This document shows, piece by piece, positions 1-5,367 of a stretch of DNA of 5,367 nucleotides. The notes beneath the pieces were generated by a model. The model ran no database searches. It was not told the origin of the DNA and saw only the letters and a list, made by a program, of their open reading frames with translations. The translations under genes and the position numbers were made by a program. Numbering within the stretch: position 1 is the first letter of the stretch; each line of letters opens with the position of its first letter. This DNA comes from an uncultured bacterium (GTDB lineage: Bacteria; Chloroflexota; Anaerolineae; JACIWP01), in the NCBI GenBank assembly GCA_903872005.1, contig CAIQJD010000416.1, positions 1-5,367 of the forward strand, read 5' to 3'.

Positions 1-2
1 CC

Positions 3-1572
<1,570 letters not shown>

Positions 1573-1592
<20 letters not shown>

Positions 1593-3627
1593 TCGCGTCC
1601 AATGTGGCGGCGAGCGCATCTGTCTCGGTCAATGGCGCCAGACAGATGCGCCCCCGACACACGTATGTCGCCGGCTTGCCCTGCACCAGCGCCTTCCCGC
1701 CGGCGGCTCCTTCTGCGTGAACAACCAGTCGGCGCGGCGCGAACCCAGCGCGTGCCACTCGCAGCATCTCCGCAACAGCCCCATCCTCACGCCGGCCCAC
1801 TACGGTAACCACTTCCGTCCCGCGCGCATACTGATCGAGCGCCAACGCCATTTGCGCCAGCGCCAAGCCACTGCGCTCCAGCGCCGCCGCGAAACGCCTC
1901 AGCGTCCGCTCTGCAAGACTCGCATAGGCCGGCCGGCCCAAGAGCGCATCCAGCAACAATAGATTCTGCGCCATCATGGAATTGCCTGCCGGCGTTGGCT
2001 GATCCACGACCTTCTTCGGCCGCGTCATCGGGATAACATGCTCCTGATCTGTGAAAAAGAACCCGCCGCCCTGCTCATCCCAGAATAGCGCCACCGCTCT
2101 CTCAGTCAATGCGTCGGCGACGCGCAGCCAACGCGTCTCCAGGGTCGCCTGATGTAAGGCGATCAGCCCGGCAATCACGTCTGCGTAGTCATTCAGGAAC
2201 CCCGGCCCGGACGCTCGCCCTTCGGCGTAACCGTGCATCAGCCGGCCATCCGCATCACGCATCGTCCCCAGGATGAAATCCGCCGCCGCCTCGGCGGCCA
2301 ACACATAGTCCGGCCGGCCAAGTCCCTCGCCGGCTGCCGCCAAGGCCCGAATCGCCAACCCGTTCCAGTCCGCCAGCGCCTTGTCATCCCGCGCCGGCGC
2401 CGGCCGCCGATTGCGCGCTGCCAGCAACCGCTCTCGGATCGCCCCGACCCGCGCCTCGGCTTCGGCCGGCTCGCAACCCAGCCTTTGCGCCAGCGCATCT
2501 CGCGGCAAGCTCTGTCGCAGCAGATTTAGCCCGTGCTCGAAATTTCCGGCCTCCGTCATGCCCAGGAATGCCGCCGCCCAGTCGGCGTCCGCCGGCCCAA
2601 CCACTTCCCGAAACTCGGCCGCTCGCCAGGCAAAGAAGCGCCCCTCGCCCTCTGAAGTATCCGCATCCTGCGCCGCCGCAAAGCCCCCGCCGGCGAGCCG
2701 CATCTCGCGCAACAGATAGTCGCACGTCTCGACCACCACCCCCCGATAGCGCTCCTCGCCCGTCAAGCGATACCCGTCCAGATAGGCCAGCGCCAGCAAC
2801 GCGTTGTCGTAGAGCATCTTCTCGAAATGAGGGACAAGCCATTTGGCGTCCACGGAATAGCGGTGAAAACCACCACCGGCCCAATCATACATCCCGCCGG
2901 CCGCCATCTGATCCAGCGTATGCCGCGCCGCCGCCAGCGCACCCACATCCGTCACGCCGGCGCGCAGCAAGAACTGTACCGCCATCGCCTGCGGGAACTT
3001 CGGCGCGCCCCCAAACCCGCCGTGGACTTCATCGTACTGATCGAGCATCTGCGACGTAACGCTCTCCAGGAGCGCCGGCTTCAGCTCGCCGGCAGCCCAC
3101 TCCGCCTGCGCCAATGCATGGATATTGTGGGCGACCTCCGCCCCAATCCGCTCAATCTCCGGCCGGCGCGCCCGATACTGCTGCGCCAGATATGTCAGCA
3201 GCCGGCGAAACCCCGGCATCCCATAGCGATCCTGCGGGGGAAAATACGAGCCGGCGTAAAACGGGCGACCCTCTGGCGTCATAAACACCGTCATCGGCCA
3301 GCCCCCCTGGCCCGTCATCGCCTGCACCGCCGTCATATAGACTTCATCCAGATCAGGCCGCTCTTCCCGATCCACTTTGATGTTCACGAACGACTCGTTC
3401 ATCAACCGGGCCGTTTCGGGATCATCGAACGATTCGTGCGCCATGACGTGGCACCAATGACACGACGAATAGCCAATGCTCAAGAGGATCGGCTTGTCTT
3501 CCGCCCGCGCCCGCTCAAATGCCGCCGGCCCCCACGCATACCACTCCACCGGCTGCCCCGCGTGCTGCCGCAGGTACAGGCTCGCTTCCCCGACCAGATG
3601 ATTCGTATGTCCACTCTTGTGTTCCAT
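1573..3627 (-). CDS. yyaL: YyaL/SPATA20-type thioredoxin-domain protein (DUF255)
   Basis: A 684-residue protein, normal length for the family, with an N-terminal thioredoxin-like domain followed by an (alpha/alpha)6-barrel glycosidase/epimerase-like region. Visible family motifs: N-terminal [16 protein letters not shown] (about 17-32); CHWCH with Cys56 and Cys59 as the redox-type CxxC; GGWPMTVF (108-115) carrying the cis-Pro region; [11 protein letters not shown] (203-213); [10 protein letters not shown] and [16 protein letters not shown] (251-278); [13 protein letters not shown] (317-329); [11 protein letters not shown] (414-424); LNDYAD (478-483); and a C-terminal YVCRGRIC with Cys657 and Cys662. 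The biochemical role of the family is not established. The frame stays open to an ATG at 3753, but the ATG at 3627 is chosen because homology begins there, an AGAGG lies 5 nt upstream, and the longer start has no ribosome site and would run across the neighbour's promoter. No signal peptide is seen, so it is probably cytosolic. Transcribed divergently from the YbaK-type gene. Confidence 0.94.
1614..1651. repeat. Perfect 12-bp inverted repeat, candidate 3' hairpin of acs
   Basis: Arms GCGCATCTGTCT (1614-1625) and AGACAGATGCGC (1640-1651) are perfectly complementary, separated by a 14-nt loop. The first arm starts 22 nt after the acs stop codon. The whole element lies inside the last 30 codons of the opposite-strand yyaL-type gene, where the arms code for the RICL and ETDAL segments. 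There is no T-tract on either side, so it is not a textbook intrinsic terminator. A role in ending or protecting acs mRNA is inference; the repeat itself is directly visible. Confidence 0.85.
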
Positions 3628-3632
3628 AGCTG

Positions 3633-3637
3633 CCTCT
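3633..3637 (-). promoter_or_regulatory. Ribosome binding site deciding the yyaL start
   Basis: On the minus strand AGAGG sits 5 nt before the ATG at 3627. The alternative in-frame ATG at 3753 has no purine-rich sequence at a suitable distance, so this site supports the shorter 684-residue product. Confidence 0.55.
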
Positions 3638-3656
3638 TGCGCCAAATTTAGCACAA
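3637..3656. promoter_or_regulatory. 20-bp imperfect dyad upstream of yyaL, possible operator
   Basis: The sequence TTGCGCCAAATTTAGCACAA pairs at 8 of 10 positions around a central AAATTT. It abuts the yyaL ribosome site (one shared base) and covers a minus-strand TGC-TAAATT that could act as an extended -10. Placement would suit a repressor of yyaL. The right half, TTAGCACAA, resembles a CIRCE half-site, but the other half does not match CIRCE. No regulator can be named. Confidence 0.3.
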
Positions 3657-3709
3657 TCGCCGGCCGAAGAGCGTGACTCTCCTTACACTCCTCCGCATAT
3701 AGCACGCGC

Positions 3710-3737
3710 TTGCCGAAATCGCCGGCGTGATGATAAT
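3710..3737 (+). promoter_or_regulatory. Candidate sigma70-type promoter for the YbaK-type gene
   Basis: TTGCCG (3710-3715, 4 of 6 to TTGACA) and GATAAT (3732-3737, 5 of 6 to TATAAT) are separated by 16 bp. Transcription would start near 3744, giving a leader of about 30 nt before the ATG at 3774. The AT-rich GATAATAT stands out from the GC-rich surroundings. This is the best promoter match in the divergent region. Confidence 0.42.
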
Positions 3738-3744
3738 ATCGCGC

Positions 3745-3758
3745 TACAGACATCTGTA
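3745..3758. promoter_or_regulatory. Perfect 6-2-6 dyad at the predicted transcription start
   Basis: TACAGA and TCTGTA are perfectly complementary arms separated by CA. The dyad begins 7 bp after the candidate -10 box and ends 5 bp before the AGGAG of the YbaK-type gene, where a bound repressor would block transcription. It does not match the CopY/BlaI pattern TACANNTGTA (spacing too long) or the E. coli LexA pattern. Chance occurrence is possible for a dyad this short. Confidence 0.33.
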
Positions 3759-3763
3759 CGATC

Positions 3764-3768
3764 AGGAG
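3764..3768 (+). promoter_or_regulatory. Ribosome binding site of the YbaK-type gene
   Basis: AGGAG lies 5 nt upstream of the ATG at 3774. It agrees with the point where family homology begins and so fixes the start. Confidence 0.75.
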
Positions 3769-3773
3769 CGCCC

Positions 3774-4235
3774 ATGGACACGCCCGTCACCCGCATCCTG
3801 GACGCCGCCGGCGTCCCCTATCAGCTCCACATCCACAGCCGCGACGTCTTCACCGTCGAAGAAGCCGCCGCGGAGCGCGGCGTCCGCCCCGATCAGATCG
3901 TGAAAGTCATGCTCGTGCGCCGCTCCGACCATACCCTGCTTGCCGTCCTCGTCCCGGGACATCGCCGCCTCAGCCTGAAGAAGCTCAGCCAGGCAATCGG
4001 CGACAAACGGCTCACCCTGGCTACGCCGACCGAAATCCAGGCAGCCACCGGCTACACCATCGGAGCCATCTCCCCCCTCGGCCTGCCGGCCGGCGTGCCC
4101 ATCTATGCAGACGCCGGCATCGCCGCCAATCCAATCATCGCCATCAGCGCCGGCCGCCACGACGCCGGCCTCACGCTCGCTTCCGCAGCGCTCCTCGCCA
4201 TCCTCACCGTGCCCCTCTCTGACCTGGCCGTCTGA
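3774..4235 (+). CDS. YbaK/EbsC-type aminoacyl-tRNA deacylase
   Basis: A complete 153-residue protein, the usual size of free-standing members of the YbaK/ProRS-associated editing domain. Characterised relatives hydrolyse mischarged tRNAs (E. coli YbaK removes Cys from tRNA-Pro; other subfamilies clear Ala or other small residues) and act in the cytosol. Visible marks: N-terminal helix RILDAAGVPYQ (7-17); IVKVMLVR with Lys44, matching the essential lysine of YbaK (K46); AVLVPGHRRLSLKKL (57-71); ATPTEIQAATGY (83-94); IGAISPLGLPAGVPIYAD (96-113), the substrate-pocket SPxG segment; and ISAGRHDAGLTL (124-135). Which misacylated tRNA it edits cannot be read from sequence. It is divergent from the yyaL-type gene and has its own candidate promoter and ribosome site. 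The 247-bp gap to the hydrogenase gene suggests it is monocistronic. Confidence 0.94.
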   Translation: MDTPVTRILDAAGVPYQLHIHSRDVFTVEEAAAERGVRPDQIVKVMLVRRSDHTLLAVLVPGHRRLSLKKLSQAIGDKRLTLATPTEIQAATGYTIGAISPLGLPAGVPIYADAGIAANPIIAISAGRHDAGLTLASAALLAILTVPLSDLAV

Positions 4236-4278
4236 CGCGCCGGCAAATCACCACCCGCTCCACGCATCCTCCAGGCTC

Positions 4279-4322
4279 CCGCTGTGCGCCGCCCAGCCCA
4301 CACGCAGCGGCATAGTACTTTT
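4279..4322 (+). terminator. Weak intrinsic-terminator-like hairpin after the YbaK-type gene
   Basis: CCGCTG (4279-4284) pairs with CAGCGG (4305-4310), and two further TG/CA pairs are possible across a small bulge. TTTT at 4319-4322 follows after 8 nt. The stem is GC-rich and begins 44 nt after the stop codon, a sensible place to end this transcript. The large loop, the gap before the T run and the short T run make it a poor match to a canonical terminator. Confidence 0.35.
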
Positions 4323-4338
4323 GTCAGTTCCTCTTTTC

Positions 4339-4366
4339 AAAATACTTGCACATGATCATGTATTTT
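4339..4366. promoter_or_regulatory. 28-bp AT-rich dyad upstream of the hydrogenase gene, probable operator
   Basis: Perfect 7-bp arms AAAATAC (4339-4345) and GTATTTT (4360-4366) flank 14 bp; 11 of the 14 possible pairs across the dyad match. A second palindrome, CATGATCATG (4351-4360), overlaps it off-centre. Its AT-richness contrasts sharply with the surroundings. The centre (4352.5) is about 35 bp upstream of a -10-like TATTAT, a suitable place for an activator or repressor. The core TTGCACATGATCAT matches the FNR consensus at 7 of 10 fixed positions; the TAC-N14-GTA spacing also recalls NikR operators of some Deltaproteobacteria. Neither assignment is secure. Confidence 0.45.
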
Positions 4367-4387
4367 CGGCCCAGCCCTCCTGCTCTC

Positions 4388-4393
4388 TATTAT
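4388..4393 (+). promoter_or_regulatory. Candidate -10 element of the hydrogenase operon
   Basis: TATTAT matches 5 of 6 bases of TATAAT and is followed by a plausible start near 4400, leaving a leader of about 83 nt. There is no good -35 box 16-18 bp upstream (TTTCGG or TTCGGC at best), which would fit a promoter depending on an activator bound at the dyad 4339-4366. Tentative. Confidence 0.33.
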
Positions 4394-4469
4394 ACGTAAC
4401 ACGGAAGGTGCAACGCGCTTCACATGTCGCTGGCGCGATGCGAAGATCCGTCCCATACCATCATGAAAC

Positions 4470-4474
4470 GGAGG
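4470..4474 (+). promoter_or_regulatory. Ribosome binding site of the hydrogenase small subunit
   Basis: GGAGG lies 8 nt upstream of the ATG at 4483 and fixes that start, which places the twin-arginine motif at residues 5-6 of the product. A nearby ATG at 4463 is out of frame. Confidence 0.8.
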
Positions 4475-4482
4475 AACGAATC

Positions 4483-5367
4483 ATGCAGATCTCACGCCGT
4501 GATTTCTTGCGCTATGCTGGCGCATCCGCGGCCGCCATCGGACTGAGCCAGCTCGACTTGACGAAGCTGAACGTTCGCCTGGCAGAAGCGGCCGGCGCGC
4601 CTCCCGTCCTGTGGCTCGACGCTCAGGCATGCAGTGGGTGTTCTGTGTCCCTGCTCAATGCCGTCAATCCCACCATTGACCAGGTGCTCCTGGAAAGCAT
4701 CAGCCTGCGGTATCACCCCACCCTCATGGCTGCTGCCGGCAGTCTGGCTGTCTCGACCGCCCGCACCGTCGCCGCCGCCGGCGGCCACATCCTCATCGTC
4801 GAGGGCGCGATCCCAACCGGCAGCGCCAGCCGCTACTGCTACGTCTGGGAAGAGAACGGCCGCCCCATCACCGCCGGCGAAGCCGTGCGTTCCCTGGCCG
4901 CCAATGCCAGCTACGTCATCGCGGTGGGCACTTGCGCGGCCTACGGCGGCGTCCCCAGAACCTACACGCCGGCCGGCGTGCAGGGGCTTGGCACATTCCT
5001 CAACCGACCGGTCATCAACATCCCCGGCTGCCCACCCCACCCCGACTGGATCATCGGCAGCCTGGTCATGCTTCTGAATGGGCAGACGCCGGCTCTCGAT
5101 AGCTACCGCCGGCCTACCGCCTTCTACACGCGCCAGGTCATTCATGAGCGCTGCCCACGTCACGAGCGCGACGAGGCCGAACGCTTCGGCCAAGACGGTC
5201 TCTGCATGGAAGAACTGGGCTGCAAAGGGAAGTCCACCCATGCCGACTGCGACCGCCGGCTCTGGAACAACGGCCACAACTGGTGCATCGGCGTCAATGG
5301 CCTCTGTCTGGGCTGCACCGAACCTAGCTTCCCCGCTTTCCCGCTCCACGGTGAAGGCGAAGATGGC
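4483..5367 (+). CDS. [NiFe] hydrogenase small subunit, Tat-exported, HysB-like; 3'-truncated
   Basis: Electron-transfer subunit of a periplasm-side (group 1) hydrogenase; it passes electrons between the NiFe site of the large subunit and an outside partner through three FeS clusters. 295 codons are present and the frame is still open at the window end. The N-terminus SRRDFLRYAG (4-13) is a twin-arginine signal; cleavage probably falls near residues 36-39. Inferred ligands: proximal cluster Cys50, Cys53, Cys151, Cys183; distal His221, Cys224, Cys241, Cys247; medial Cys256, Cys275, Cys278 plus Cys268 where most group 1 enzymes have Pro. Segments such as CSGCSVSLLNAV, VEGAIPT, PGCPPHPDW and RLWNNGHNWC closely resemble, from memory, the HysB subunit of the Desulfomicrobium baculatum [NiFeSe] enzyme and suggest HydDB group 1a; this has not been tested by search. 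Extra cysteines of O2-tolerant enzymes are absent. Likely first gene of an operon with the large subunit downstream. Confidence 0.95.
   Translation, partial: MQISRRDFLRYAGASAAAIGLSQLDLTKLNVRLAEAAGAPPVLWLDAQACSGCSVSLLNAVNPTIDQVLLESISLRYHPTLMAAAGSLAVSTARTVAAAGGHILIVEGAIPTGSASRYCYVWEENGRPITAGEAVRSLAANASYVIAVGTCAAYGGVPRTYTPAGVQGLGTFLNRPVINIPGCPPHPDWIIGSLVMLLNGQTPALDSYRRPTAFYTRQVIHERCPRHERDEAERFGQDGLCMEELGCKGKSTHADCDRRLWNNGHNWCIGVNGLCLGCTEPSFPAFPLHGEGEDG

Noticed and set aside
2827..3651. Plus-strand frame of 274 codons opposite the yyaL gene
   Set aside because: It is Arg/Pro/His-rich with no domain, and it is the antisense shadow of a well-supported protein.
3641..3656. CIRCE (HrcA) element suggested by TTAGCAC
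   Set aside because: Only one half matches; the required GAGTGCTAA partner at 9-bp spacing is absent.
3628..3753. N-terminal extension of the YyaL-type protein to the ATG at 3753
   Set aside because: The 42 extra residues match nothing in the family, the upstream ATG has no ribosome site, and the stretch holds the neighbour's candidate promoter.
4339..4366. The AT-rich dyad read as an intrinsic terminator of the YbaK-type gene
   Set aside because: The stem is AT-rich and interrupted, and the final TTTT belongs to the arm itself and is followed by CGG, so it lacks a GC stem with a separate U-tract.
4396..4402. GTAACAC, equal to a half-site of the NikR operator described in some Deltaproteobacteria
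   Set aside because: No inverted partner GTGTTAC at the 13-14 bp spacing on either side; a single 7-mer can arise by chance.
4418..4445. Possible leader hairpin CTTCACAT / ATGCGAAG (7 of 8 pairs, 12-nt loop) before the hydrogenase gene
   Set aside because: Short and imperfect with a large loop, and not next to the ribosome site; no reason to call a riboswitch or attenuator.
4492..5349. Long open frame (285 codons) on the minus strand across the hydrogenase gene
   Set aside because: The plus strand encodes an unmistakable hydrogenase small subunit with all cluster ligands. The antisense frame is low-complexity Gly/Ala/Asp-rich, has no recognisable motif and is explained by GC-rich codon bias.

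Overview
The window is about 5.4 kb of GC-rich DNA (low 60s % GC by eye) holding four protein genes, two of them cut by the window edges. The gene mix fits a bacterium of the Chloroflexota, Anaerolineae-like: a typical AMP-forming acetyl-CoA synthetase, a YyaL/SPATA20-type protein, a YbaK/EbsC-type tRNA-editing protein, and a Tat-exported group 1 [NiFe] hydrogenase small subunit resembling HysB and Dehalococcoides-type uptake enzymes. The placement is inference from protein style and base composition only.

Layout: (1) 3-1592 (+), acetyl-CoA synthetase lacking about 107 N-terminal residues upstream of the window. (2) 1573-3627 (-), a 684-residue YyaL-type protein that converges on acs, with the two 3' ends overlapping by 20 bp. 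A perfect 12-bp inverted repeat lies just after the acs stop, inside the yyaL coding sequence. (3) 3628-3773, a 146-bp divergent intergenic region with a plausible sigma70-type promoter and two small dyads. (4) 3774-4235 (+), a complete YbaK/EbsC-type aminoacyl-tRNA deacylase. (5) 4236-4482, a 247-bp intergenic region with a weak terminator-like hairpin, a long AT-rich dyad and a -10-like element. (6) 4483 to the window end (+), the hydrogenase small subunit, still open at 5367.

The genes do not form one pathway. acs activates acetate, yyaL and the deacylase look like stand-alone housekeeping genes read divergently, and the hydrogenase gene appears to begin a new operon with its own control region; its catalytic large subunit is expected just downstream. 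The most informative points are the hydrogenase cofactor ligands (standard 4-Cys proximal cluster, a fourth cysteine at the medial cluster), the dyad upstream of it, the hairpin embedded in the convergent overlap, and strong iteration of the palindrome GCCGGC across the window. I found no RNA gene, CRISPR array, insertion sequence or clearly novel multi-gene system.
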